Source of the DNA: JBNKLG01 sp050292235
GTDB lineage: Bacteria > Pseudomonadota > Gammaproteobacteria > Chromatiales > Chromatiaceae
Assembly: GCA_050292235.1 (NCBI GenBank)
Contig: JBNKLG010000009.1
Coordinates: 1-49,906 of the forward strand
DNA length: 49,906 nucleotides
Reading direction: 5' to 3'
Positions 1 to 7,848 of this stretch are shown here, piece after piece. A program made the translations under genes and the position numbers. Every line of letters begins with the position of its first letter. The first letter of the stretch is position 1. Below the pieces are notes generated by a model. The model had not been told where the DNA came from, did not search any database, and saw nothing but the letters and a program-made list of their open reading frames with translations.

Positions 1-26
1 GCGGCATGGCACCGCCAGAAAGCCGA

Positions 27-1469
27 TTAGAATAGCTGATGGTTCCACAACAAATGGGTGGCGATGCTAGCGCCATAGCCCAGGGCAATCACCGGTGTCC
101 ATTTGAGGTGGCCAAAGAAGGTGTATTTGCCACGGGCCTGTCCCATGAGGGCAACGCCTGCTGCTGAGCCGATGGAGAGTAGGGAGCCGCCAACCCCGGC
201 AGTCAGGGTAACCAGTAGCCATTGGCCGACCGACATATCAGGCATCATGGTCAGTACGGCAAACATGACCGGTATGTTATCAACAATGGCGGAGAGCAGA
301 CCCACCGTCACATTGGCATTAGTGGCCCCCCAATCGCCATACATAACCTGAGAAGCCATGGCGAGATAGCCAATGAAACCCAGACCCCCAACACACACCA
401 CCACGCCATAGAAGAATAATAGGGTATCCCATTCAGCCCGGGCCACCCGGCTAAACACATCAAAACTGGAAGGACTGCCAATCTGGCCATCGTGCTCCAT
501 TTCCGTCTGCTGCTCCTCAGAAGACATAGAGAGCTTTCTACCATTGGTCTTCCTGAGGAAATAGCCAAAGAATTGCAGATAGGCCAGGCCGGTCATCATA
601 CCGATCACCGGTGGGACATGGAGGAAGTTATGGAAACTGACGGCGGTGATGATCGTGAGCAGGAATAAAATAATGATACGTGTGGCACCGCGTTTCATGG
701 TCGCCATGTCACCGCCACCCTGGGGCTGTTCGTTGGGTACCGAAAAGTGCATGATGGTGGCAGGGACCAGCCAGTTGATTACGGAGGGGATGAAAAGGCT
801 GAAAAAGCTCCAGAAGTCTACAATTCCGTGGGCAGTATGGATCTCTTTTTGCCAGACCATGAGGGTGGTGATGTCTCCAAAGGGGGAGAAGGCCCCGCCA
901 GCGTTGGCGGCTACCACAATATTGATACAACTGAGCAGGACAAAACGCTGATTATCACCACCGACTGCCATAACTACAGCGCACATCAGCAGTGCTGTGG
1001 TCAGATTGTCGGCGATGGGAGAGATGCAAAACGCCAGCAGACCGGTAATCCAAAACAGCCTACGAAAACTAAAGCCCTTTTTCACCAGTACTGAGCGCAG
1101 GGTATCAAACACCAATCGTTCTTCCATCGCGTTGATGTAGGTCATGGCTACCAGCAGGAATAGCATCAGTTCTGCGTATTCCATGAGGTTATGCTCAATC
1201 GCTGCTTTCACCGCATGGGAAAGGTCATGACTGGCGTAGATCCAAGCGATCAATGCCCAAATGATGCCAGCGGCCAGGATGACCGGCTTGGATTTGCGCA
1301 AATGGGTAAACTCCTCCGCCATCACCAGGAGATAGGCCAGGGCAAAGATGATGAGGGCCGTGATACCAACAGCATGATCGGTCAAATCCAATCGATGACC
1401 TGTTTCGCTGGCCAGTGCCAGGCCCGGCAGACCGAGCAGTAACACGAGAGTGGTGATAAAGGATGACAT
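27..1469 (-). CDS. nhaD: Na+/H+ antiporter, NhaD family
   Basis: Inner-membrane antiporter that exchanges sodium (or lithium) for protons, used for pH and salt homeostasis. The 480-residue protein starts with a signal-like hydrophobic stretch and then has about a dozen membrane segments. The conserved core is recognisable: a PIADNLTTALLM stretch near residue 150, then ANAGGAFSPFGDITTLMVW, and a second VDNIPVMFAVLTMMP stretch near residue 390, the pseudo-symmetric halves of this ion-transporter family. Length is normal. The ATG at 1469 is preceded by AAGGAATCATT, a fair ribosome site. It is divergent from the FKBP-nadC pair. The family assignment is firm; which cation it carries is inferred from the family. 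Confidence 0.93.
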   Translation of the reverse strand: MSSFITTLVLLLGLPGLALASETGHRLDLTDHAVGITALIIFALAYLLVMAEEFTHLRKSKPVILAAGIIWALIAWIYASHDLSHAVKAAIEHNLMEYAELMLFLLVAMTYINAMEERLVFDTLRSVLVKKGFSFRRLFWITGLLAFCISPIADNLTTALLMCAVVMAVGGDNQRFVLLSCINIVVAANAGGAFSPFGDITTLMVWQKEIHTAHGIVDFWSFFSLFIPSVINWLVPATIMHFSVPNEQPQGGGDMATMKRGATRIIILFLLTIITAVSFHNFLHVPPVIGMMTGLAYLQFFGYFLRKTNGRKLSMSSEEQQTEMEHDGQIGSPSSFDVFSRVARAEWDTLLFFYGVVVCVGGLGFIGYLAMASQVMYGDWGATNANVTVGLLSAIVDNIPVMFAVLTMMPDMSVGQWLLVTLTAGVGGSLLSIGSAAGVALMGQARGKYTFFGHLKWTPVIALGYGASIATHLLWNHQLF

Positions 1470-1624
1470 AATGATTCCTTACTCGCTCAGGATTTTGGGC
1501 ATTATCCCGACATTGCACTACCATAGGAAGCCTTGAATGCTCCCTCTTAATTGAGGAAGGCTATTTTCCCATTAACCTGCGCAGCTGGTCGAAGGGCCGA
1601 TTGCACGGATTCAAAGGCAGAATC

Positions 1625-1969
1625 ATGACGCTAATGATGCACGACAGTGGTTTGAAATACGAAGATCTGGAGATCGGAGAAGGCGACGTGGCCAAATCCG
1701 GTCAACGGGTTAGTGTGCACTATCGCGGGCGCTTGGAGGACGGTACGGAATTTGACGCCTCCTATAATCGCAACCAACCTTTTGATTTTAAGCTGGGCCT
1801 GGGCCAGGTGATTCGTGGCTGGGATCTGGGGGTCGCCGGTATGCGGGTGGGTGGCAAGCGCCAGCTCATCATCCCCTCGCAATTGGGATATGGTGCTGCC
1901 GGGGCGGCAGGGGTTATCCCACCCAATGCGACGCTGATTTTTGATGTGGAGTTACTGGCGATCTCATGA
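1625..1969 (+). CDS. FKBP-type peptidyl-prolyl cis-trans isomerase
   Basis: Small single-domain prolyl isomerase, probably cytoplasmic because no signal peptide is visible. The FKBP fold signature is clear: VSVHYRGRLEDGTEFDAS, then FKLGLGQVIRGWDLGVAGM, GGKRQLIIPSQLGYG and IPPNATLIFDVELL. At about 114 residues it matches the minimal FKBP domain. The frame is open back to a TTG at 1601, but the ATG at 1625 (or those at 1634 and 1637) fits the family length better; AAAGGCAG lies just upstream of 1625. Its stop overlaps the nadC start (ATGA at 1966), so the two are probably translated together. No functional link to NAD synthesis is evident. Confidence 0.92.
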   Translation: MTLMMHDSGLKYEDLEIGEGDVAKSGQRVSVHYRGRLEDGTEFDASYNRNQPFDFKLGLGQVIRGWDLGVAGMRVGGKRQLIIPSQLGYGAAGAAGVIPPNATLIFDVELLAIS

Positions 1970-2808
1970 GGTTCGATCCACCTCTGGGTGCCATTGAGGC
2001 TGATGTCAGTCGTGCCCTGGCGGAAGATCTGGGTGAACACGGCGATCTGACAGCGGCCCTCATTCCCGTAGCGGCTTGTTCCGAAGCAAAAGTCATTAGC
2101 CGAGAAATAGCGGTGATCAGTGGCACCCTTTGGTTTAACACAGTGTTTCATCAACTTGACCCCAGTATCGAGATCCAATGGATGGTCGAAGATGGGGAAA
2201 GAGTCGTTGCCGATCAGATCCTCTGTCATGCCAGGGGTAACAGCCGGGTTTTGCTGAGTGGTGAACGTACCGCCCTGAATTTTTTGCAGACCCTGTCGGG
2301 CACGGCCACCCTGGTTGCTGACTATGTGGATGCGGTAGCAGGTACGAATACGCGCATTCTGGACACCCGCAAGACCCTACCGGGATTGCGCCTGGCCCAA
2401 AAATATGCGGTACGTTGTGGTGGAGGTGCCAATCACCGGGTTGGCCTTTATGATGCCATTCTCATTAAAGAGAATCATATCCAAGCGGCTGGCTCAATCG
2501 CTTCGGCCTTGAAAATGGCTCAGATTCAGGCTCCGGTTGGTGTTGAGATTGAGGTGGAGGTAGAAGATCTAGCGGGATTGGCGCAGGCACTGGAAACAGG
2601 TGCTCGTCGAATTTTGTTGGACAATTTTCCTCTGGAGAAGATGCGCGAGGCGGTGGCGTTCACTCAGGGTCGGGCACGCCTGGAGGCTTCAGGCAACGTG
2701 GATTTGGAACGCATTCGGCAGATTGCGGAAACCGGGGTGGATGACATCTCTATCGGTGCGCTCACCAAGCATCTGCAGGCAGTGGATTTGTCGATGCGAT
2801 TTCAGTAG
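1966..2808 (+). CDS. nadC: Nicotinate-nucleotide pyrophosphorylase (quinolinate phosphoribosyltransferase)
   Basis: Converts quinolinate and PRPP to nicotinate mononucleotide in de novo NAD synthesis; cytoplasmic. The 280-residue length is typical. Recognisable family stretches are SGERTALNFLQTLSGTAT, ILDTRKTLPGLRLAQKYAV, GGGANHRVGLYDAILIKENH and EVEVEDLAGLAQALE, followed by LLDNFPLEKMREAV and a C-terminal GVDDISIGALTKH. The active-site Arg, His and Lys residues of these motifs are present. The ATG overlaps the FKBP stop by four bases. nadA and nadB are not in this window. Downstream it converges on the short minus-strand gene at 2826, with only 17 bases between them. Confidence 0.96.
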   Translation: MRFDPPLGAIEADVSRALAEDLGEHGDLTAALIPVAACSEAKVISREIAVISGTLWFNTVFHQLDPSIEIQWMVEDGERVVADQILCHARGNSRVLLSGERTALNFLQTLSGTATLVADYVDAVAGTNTRILDTRKTLPGLRLAQKYAVRCGGGANHRVGLYDAILIKENHIQAAGSIASALKMAQIQAPVGVEIEVEVEDLAGLAQALETGARRILLDNFPLEKMREAVAFTQGRARLEASGNVDLERIRQIAETGVDDISIGALTKHLQAVDLSMRFQ

Positions 2809-2825
2809 GAAGGGTGAAGCAGAAC

Positions 2826-3074
2826 TCAGGCCTTCTCGTCGAGCAGTGTGCCCAGGATTTGGTCTTCGGCCTGGAGAACCTTGACGTTGGCCTGGATGTT
2901 ATAGCTGTGCTCCTTCAGACCAACCAGGGTGCGCGCCAGATCCTGGTGCGATTCTACGGAATCGGTACCACTCAATTGACTGGCGCTGGCGATCTTGGCG
3001 GCGCTGGTGCGAAGACCAGACAAACCACGCTGGATGCCAAATAACGCGCTGGTGTTGATGGGGCCGATGGCCAT
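2826..3074 (-). CDS. Short flagellar-rod-like protein of unknown function
   Basis: An 82-residue protein that reads like the two ends of a flagellar rod/hook protein joined together. The N-terminal half (ALFGIQRGLSGLRTSAAKIA) resembles the FlgB/FlgC/FlgE N-terminal helix. The C-terminal half (SYNIQANVKVLQAEDQILGTLLD) resembles their C-terminal helix that packs against it. The large middle part of a real rod protein is missing. The ATG at 3074 has a perfect AGGAGGT ribosome site six bases upstream, so it is very likely expressed. No flagellar genes lie nearby. Similar small proteins occur in other gammaproteobacteria as hypothetical proteins; the function is unknown. Confidence 0.8.
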   Translation of the reverse strand: MAIGPINTSALFGIQRGLSGLRTSAAKIASASQLSGTDSVESHQDLARTLVGLKEHSYNIQANVKVLQAEDQILGTLLDEKA

Positions 3075-3150
3075 TGTCCTACCTCCTGTCTAAAGTTTAA
3101 GGCCTTTTTCCTTTCTATTCCAGTGGCTTCTGTGGGTTCTGTGAACCAGT

Positions 3151-4374
3151 TCACGTTTTTTCCCAGGCCTTTTTGCTTGGGGGTAACACCAAACGGCAAC
3201 CGGCAAAAAGGTGATTCCAGTGTGGTCGTCCCCGATGGCGGTAGGCTGGACGGCGTAAGGCCGGTTGGGTATGCAGGGAGCCGCCACGTAAGGCGATATG
3301 GTTGCCGTCAAAATCCATCGTGGCGTATAGCGAATGGGCCGGGGCCTGATAATTCTGATAAGGTGAAAAGAGGTTGGCGCACCACTCCCAGACCCGGGCA
3401 TCGGTTGGTATGGCGCGGGTACGGATGGCTGCTTCCCATTGAAACTCGTGGGGCAGTACCGCTCCCTGGCTGGGACCATCCAGGCCCGAGGCCCAGGCAG
3501 CAAAGGCGCGGGCTTCATGTTGACAGAGACCCTGTACGGGGTCGGTGGGCACCAGATCAGCAGCGCCGTTGATGCTGAGCCCATACCAATGGCCCTGCTC
3601 ATCCCTGCGCCAATGGAGGGGGAATCCTTTGGCTTCTGCCCGGCGCCAGGCCAGCCCGGCCTCGTCCCAAAGATCGTCACGCCCATAGCCACCGGCCTCC
3701 ATAAAGGCCAGGTATTCGGCATTGCTGACCGGCTGAGTGGCGATGCGATACCCACCCAGCTCGATCACTTGTGGTGGCAGTTCGTTATCAAAGGCAGCTG
3801 GTTCATCGGTTCGATTGCCAATACGATAGGCCCCCTGGTCGACATCGGCTGTGGCAGGGGCTGGCTGTCGGCCCTCAAGAATCTGCCAGACATGATGGGG
3901 TGATACTTCGGTTTGGGCCAGACGCAGCAGGAGTTTGATCGACAGCATCTGCTCATAGGTGCGGGCATGCTCCTGCACGATGAAATGCAGAATCCCCGCC
4001 TGCTCCATCAGCGGATGCTCTGGTAGCTGACCCGGGTTGGCCAACAGCACCAGATGGTGATCCAGAATCTCGGTGGCCCAGTTCAGCAAATGGTCTTTGG
4101 GCGGCATTTGGGCGCACTGCTGTGCCAAGGGCGCTTCGCCGTGGCGAAACAGGTGGGCAATCCGTTGTGAGAGATCGTCATCGCCCTGAATGATCTCTCG
4201 TAGCCAGTAAAGCTCACGGTAAACGCATTGTCCCAGTAGATGGGCCAGGGAGCTCAGCTCGGGATGTGGACGTTGCGGAAGTTGATCGTCCTCAGTCTGC
4301 TCTGCCAAATGGAGCAGCAGCTGATGCAGATTGGCCAGTTGGCCCAACAGGTCAGAGGGTGGTGAGGTGCTCAT
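3151..4374 (-). CDS. EgtB-like protein (DinB-type helical domain plus formylglycine-generating-enzyme-like domain)
   Basis: A 407-residue protein with the architecture of EgtB/OvoA sulfoxide synthases: an N-terminal DinB-like four-helix domain (about residues 10-155) and a C-terminal FGE-sulfatase/C-lectin domain (about 200-400). The C-terminal part is convincing: QPVSNAEYLAFMEAGGY, LPHEFQWEAAIRT, VWEWCANLFSPYQNY, LRGGSLHTQPALRRP and FAGCRLVLP. The iron-binding part is not canonical. His45 can align with the first ligand, but the usual HxxxH motif reads QEHARTYEQM here. It may therefore bind iron differently or do other chemistry. No EgtD methyltransferase gene is nearby. It lies 45 bases downstream of the DsrC-like gene on the same strand, so the two may be co-transcribed. 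Confidence 0.78.
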   Translation of the reverse strand: MSTSPPSDLLGQLANLHQLLLHLAEQTEDDQLPQRPHPELSSLAHLLGQCVYRELYWLREIIQGDDDLSQRIAHLFRHGEAPLAQQCAQMPPKDHLLNWATEILDHHLVLLANPGQLPEHPLMEQAGILHFIVQEHARTYEQMLSIKLLLRLAQTEVSPHHVWQILEGRQPAPATADVDQGAYRIGNRTDEPAAFDNELPPQVIELGGYRIATQPVSNAEYLAFMEAGGYGRDDLWDEAGLAWRRAEAKGFPLHWRRDEQGHWYGLSINGAADLVPTDPVQGLCQHEARAFAAWASGLDGPSQGAVLPHEFQWEAAIRTRAIPTDARVWEWCANLFSPYQNYQAPAHSLYATMDFDGNHIALRGGSLHTQPALRRPAYRHRGRPHWNHLFAGCRLVLPPSKKAWEKT

Positions 4375-4419
4375 GCCGGGACTTTAACACAGCTCCCGGC
4401 GGCACCCATTTGCGAAGAA

Positions 4420-4710
4420 TCAAACGCACCCAGTGGGTTTGGGCAGTGCCCCCCATTTGCAGATCAATTTCATGGGTCCTTTTTTGAAGATGCCATAAAG
4501 GTGCTTGCTGTCTACGCCGACCTTTTTCGAGAACTTGCGGATGGGAGGTACTACCCCATCCTCATCGTACATATGGCGGGCGCTTTGAATCAGCCCCATC
4601 ATCTCTTCGGTCATCTCATAGCCATCCTGGGTTGCCAGATAGCTGGCTACTTTTTCGCTCCAGTCGTCTCGATTACGCAAAAAGCCTTCACCATCTAAAT
4701 CCAGATTCAT
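4420..4710 (-). CDS. DsrC/TusE-family sulfur carrier protein
   Basis: Small cytoplasmic protein that carries sulfur on a C-terminal cysteine, as DsrC does for dissimilatory sulfite reductase or TusE for tRNA thiolation. The N-terminus (DLDGEGFLRNRDDWSEKVASYLA) and C-terminus (KLICKWGALPKPTGCV) match the family. Both DsrC cysteines are present, spaced Cys-X10-Cys, with the last as the penultimate residue; TusE proteins usually keep only the last. At 96 residues it is about 15 shorter than classical DsrC and lacks the insert before the final helix. No dsrAB genes are in view. Upstream is the chemoreceptor (99 bases away) and downstream the EgtB-like gene. Family certain, exact partner unknown. 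Confidence 0.9.
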   Translation of the reverse strand: MNLDLDGEGFLRNRDDWSEKVASYLATQDGYEMTEEMMGLIQSARHMYDEDGVVPPIRKFSKKVGVDSKHLYGIFKKGPMKLICKWGALPKPTGCV

Positions 4711-4809
4711 GACTCATCCTCCACTATTTCTGATTAAAAAGCTTGGTTATGGCTAGTTTATGTTGCTTCAGGGCAAAATCAAGCGGGAAAATCTGGAGAA
4801 AAAGAGGGG

Positions 4810-5910
4810 TTAATGAGGGGGGTGGCGGGCCGCTTGAATGTGGTCCAGACATTGAAATACTTGGCTGCTGGCTTCCTCCATTTGCTGCAAAGCCAACTGC
4901 AACTTCCGATAGTCCTGATTGTCGGGACGGAGATGTTCAAACACCTCATTGGTAGCATCATGGACTTGGGAATGGGGGTGCTCCAGCTCTCTGTAATGGG
5001 AACAGGTGGAAAAAAACTGGTAGCCTTCGCCTTCCTCATACCATTTCCCCAGGCGACAATTGTGGTGATCCACAAAGGAGAATGCGGGTTCGTGCATGTT
5101 CACGGAGAGGTAGGTGTTGACCTTCCAGATGATGTGATCCACCTTGGCTAGGCTCATGAAAATGCTGTCTACCATGAACGATATGTCTTCAAAGTAACCC
5201 TTGAGATTGTTCTCCATGGTATTCAATTCTTCTTTGAAACCGTTGACATCTTGATTGACGCTGACCACCATTTTGTCCAGATCGCTAAATATACTGCTGA
5301 CTTGGCCAACGTTGGACAACATGGCCTGGATCACATCATTGGTTTCGTTGATGGCGGAACGGGTCTTGTCAGCCAGAGTGCGTACCTCGTCAGCGACTAC
5401 GGCAAAGCCGCGTCCGTATTCACCGGCGCGGGCGGCTTCAATCGCGGCATTCAGCGCCAGTAGGTTGGTCTGTTCGGCAATACCCTGCACCAGGGAGAGT
5501 ACCGAGCTGATCTCATTGGCTCGAGATGACATATCAGTGACGGTCTGTCCAGAAGAGTTGGCAGACGCTGTCAAACTACTCAATTCGGTGGCAATCTCAT
5601 TGAGATGGGTGGTCAGGCTGTCAAAGCTGGAGGTGGCTGAAGTGAGGCACTGCAGGGTGTGCTTGGCTGATTCTACTGAAGTGGCCAAATTACCCTGAAC
5701 ATCGGATAGGTCTTCTTTGATGCACTGATTCTCAAATAGGGAAAGCTCGTTGAGTTGGTCCTCACGATTATCCTGGGCAAGAGCTGCCAGATTGGCTTGG
5801 GCTGCGTCTCGTTCTTGCCGCAAGCTATCTGCTTCTTGTCGTAAGTGATTATTTTCGCGTTGAAGCGCCTCATATTCTTCGATTTTAATTTTATGGCCGA
5901 ACAAGCTCAT
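4810..5910 (-). CDS. Soluble methyl-accepting chemotaxis protein with C-terminal CZB zinc-binding domain
   Basis: A 366-residue cytoplasmic chemoreceptor: no membrane segment is visible. Residues about 10-65 form a charged coiled coil (EEYEALQRENNHLRQEADSL), residues about 75-250 the MCP signalling region with the highly conserved hairpin EQTNLLALNAAIEAARAGE and GFAVVADEVRTLA, and residues about 255-350 a CZB domain (KVDHIIWKVNTYL, then FVDHHNCRLGKWY and HSQVHDAT), whose His and Cys residues bind zinc in known members. CZB receptors have been tied to sensing hypochlorite, other oxidants or zinc; the ligand here is inferred only. It probably relays to CheA/CheW encoded elsewhere and is upstream of the DsrC-like gene on the same strand. 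Confidence 0.93.
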   Translation of the reverse strand: MSLFGHKIKIEEYEALQRENNHLRQEADSLRQERDAAQANLAALAQDNREDQLNELSLFENQCIKEDLSDVQGNLATSVESAKHTLQCLTSATSSFDSLTTHLNEIATELSSLTASANSSGQTVTDMSSRANEISSVLSLVQGIAEQTNLLALNAAIEAARAGEYGRGFAVVADEVRTLADKTRSAINETNDVIQAMLSNVGQVSSIFSDLDKMVVSVNQDVNGFKEELNTMENNLKGYFEDISFMVDSIFMSLAKVDHIIWKVNTYLSVNMHEPAFSFVDHHNCRLGKWYEEGEGYQFFSTCSHYRELEHPHSQVHDATNEVFEHLRPDNQDYRKLQLALQQMEEASSQVFQCLDHIQAARHPPH

Positions 5911-6034
5911 CCTACGCCTCCAGAATGATTTGGTAGGGCAAATACGTCAGCTCTACGATTAATTTGATTTCTCTCGTAATTATTTTTTTATTTATCTTCA
6001 GAGTTATTGCAGAAAAGTATTCAGGATGCCAATA

Positions 6035-6055
6035 TTTTTCTGCCCATCAGAAAAA
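6035..6055. repeat. A/T-rich hairpin in the gap between dctM and the chemoreceptor
   Basis: An inverted repeat with 8-base arms (TTTTTCTG and CAGAAAAA) around a 5-base loop lies 43 bases beyond the dctM stop, on the downstream side for the TRAP operon. It could help end that transcript or sit in the leader of the chemoreceptor gene. It is not a textbook terminator because the stem itself carries the A/T runs. Confidence 0.35.
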
Positions 6056-6097
6056 ATAGCGGCTATTCAAAATAGAGGGACGGGCTGATAAAACCGA

Positions 6098-7372
6098 TCA
6101 GAGGCGACCAGGCAGCCAGAGCGAAAGTGCTGGCCAGTAAGTGATGAGAAGTACGGCGGTCAACAGAATAAAAAACCAGGGCAGTGTGGCGCGATAGAGC
6201 TGCATCACCGGCTTATTAAAACGATAGCTGGCGATGAAGAGGTTCATGCCTACGGGCGGGGTGAAATAGCCGATCTGCATATTGGCAAGAAAGATGATCC
6301 CCAGGTGTACCGGATCGACTCCATAACCCACGGCCATGGGCAACAGCAATGGCACCATGAGAACCAGAGCGGAAAAGATGTCCAACAGCATGCCCAGTCC
6401 CAGCAGAAAGAGGTTGAGCAGCATGAGGAAGGTCATGCGGTCATGTATCCAGGTCTTAACGCCATCAAAGAGCTGGGTCGGCACCTCGGCATCGATCAGA
6501 TAGTTGGTGGAGGCCAGCGAGACCCCCAAGATCACCAGAATACCGCCGACCGTAATCATGGATTCCCGCATGATGGCAGGCAGCTGACGCCAGCTGATCT
6601 CGCGGTGGATGAGGGTAGTCACCACCAACACATAAAAGGCCGTTACCGCTGCCGCTTCGGAAATGGCGAAAAAGCCGCTATAGATACCACCTAAAACCAC
6701 CAGAGGCAGGGGCAGTTCCCAGGCCGCCTCACGCACTGCTGCCAAGGCCTCACTGCCCACAAAAGGTTGGGGTTCCTGCTTGGGGCGCTGATTGATGCTC
6801 CAGGCCGCCAGCAGTAGCAACATCAACAGGCCGGGAAAGATTCCAGCAAGGAACATGTCCTCCACATCCAGGGCCTTGCCAACCCCCAACTGCTGGGCAA
6901 TGAGGGCGTAAAGGATCAAGGGCAGGGCAGGGGCGAACAGCAATCCCAGGCTACCCGAGGTGGTAACCAGGCCCAGGCTGAAATTGTCCTTGTAACCGGC
7001 CTGGGTCAGGGCGGGATAGAGCAGGGCACCCAGGGCGACGATGGTCACTCCGGAGGCGCCGGTAAAAGCGGTGAGAAAGGCACAGGCAGTCAGAGAGACC
7101 AGGGCCAGTCCGCCCGGAAGCCAACCCAAGAGGGCATGGCTAAGCCGTACCAATCGCCGTGGTGCGCCACTTTCACTCAGCAAATAGCCAGCAAAGGTGA
7201 ACAGTGGGATAGCAATAAGGATTGGCATGCTACCGATGCGATAAAACTCGATGACCACCACCTGTAGGTCGATATCGGTCTGATAAAATCCCCAAAGGGC
7301 GCCAGCAGCAATGACCACAAACAGGGGCACACCCAGCAGGGCCAATCCCAAAAGGATGAAGGTGATGCTCAT
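6098..7372 (-). CDS. dctM: TRAP transporter large membrane subunit
   Basis: Large membrane subunit of a tripartite ATP-independent periplasmic transporter, which imports an organic acid using the sodium or proton gradient. The 424-residue protein is almost entirely hydrophobic with about 12 segments and shows DctM-family stretches: PLFTFAGYLLSESGAPRRLV, FTGASGVTIVALGALLYPAL, GLVTTSGSLGLLFAPALPLILY and QIGYFTPPVGMNLFIAS. The frame is open upstream to 7465, but the ATG at 7372 (MSITFILLGLALLGVP) is the sensible start: it overlaps the dctQ stop as ATGA and removes a non-hydrophobic leader. It is last in the operon tatT-dctP-dctQ-dctM. Confidence 0.95.
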   Translation of the reverse strand: MSITFILLGLALLGVPLFVVIAAGALWGFYQTDIDLQVVVIEFYRIGSMPILIAIPLFTFAGYLLSESGAPRRLVRLSHALLGWLPGGLALVSLTACAFLTAFTGASGVTIVALGALLYPALTQAGYKDNFSLGLVTTSGSLGLLFAPALPLILYALIAQQLGVGKALDVEDMFLAGIFPGLLMLLLLAAWSINQRPKQEPQPFVGSEALAAVREAAWELPLPLVVLGGIYSGFFAISEAAAVTAFYVLVVTTLIHREISWRQLPAIMRESMITVGGILVILGVSLASTNYLIDAEVPTQLFDGVKTWIHDRMTFLMLLNLFLLGLGMLLDIFSALVLMVPLLLPMAVGYGVDPVHLGIIFLANMQIGYFTPPVGMNLFIASYRFNKPVMQLYRATLPWFFILLTAVLLITYWPALSLWLPGRL

Positions 7373-7848
7373 GGGGCGGGCTCTGTTTTGGCAGGGCTCA
7401 GGGTGAGTGTTAAAAAACGCAGGGCTACCAGGCCGAATCCCAAGGGGAGAATCAACTCGAACCACCAGGCGGGTAAGCCGTTAAAGGCGACGGTGGCATC
7501 GCTTCTTTCCATAAGCACAAATCGTCCTGCATGCCAGGCGATGAGGCCGCAAACGCTGGCACTGAACAGGTGGCCGGCGCGGTTTACCCAGGCTGCCAGC
7601 TGTTTGGGCAAAAAACGATTGAGTACATCAATGCGGATATGGTGGTCGTTGCGGGTGGCGACCAGGGCTCCGATCATGGCCAGCCAAAGCACCATGACCC
7701 GCAATAACGGATCGGCCCAAGAAAAACTGAAACCGGCCAGATTGCGCAAGGCAATCTGAGCGCAGGCCAAGAGGATCATGGCCGTCAGCAGAAGACTGAG
7801 GAGCAGGTCCTCAGTGGTGGCGATCCAGCGTGCCAGCCGATCCAGCAT
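7369..7848 (-). CDS. dctQ: TRAP transporter small membrane subunit
   Basis: Small four-helix membrane subunit that joins DctM in the TRAP permease. The 159 residues contain four hydrophobic segments and the typical DctQ pattern, with FSFSWADPLLRVMVLWLAMIG in segment two and DHHIRIDVLNRFLP in the loop that follows. The ATG at 7848 directly abuts the dctP stop (7849-7851), and its own stop overlaps dctM, so all three are translationally linked. Confidence 0.93.
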   Translation of the reverse strand: MLDRLARWIATTEDLLLSLLLTAMILLACAQIALRNLAGFSFSWADPLLRVMVLWLAMIGALVATRNDHHIRIDVLNRFLPKQLAAWVNRAGHLFSASVCGLIAWHAGRFVLMERSDATVAFNGLPAWWFELILPLGFGLVALRFLTLTLSPAKTEPAP

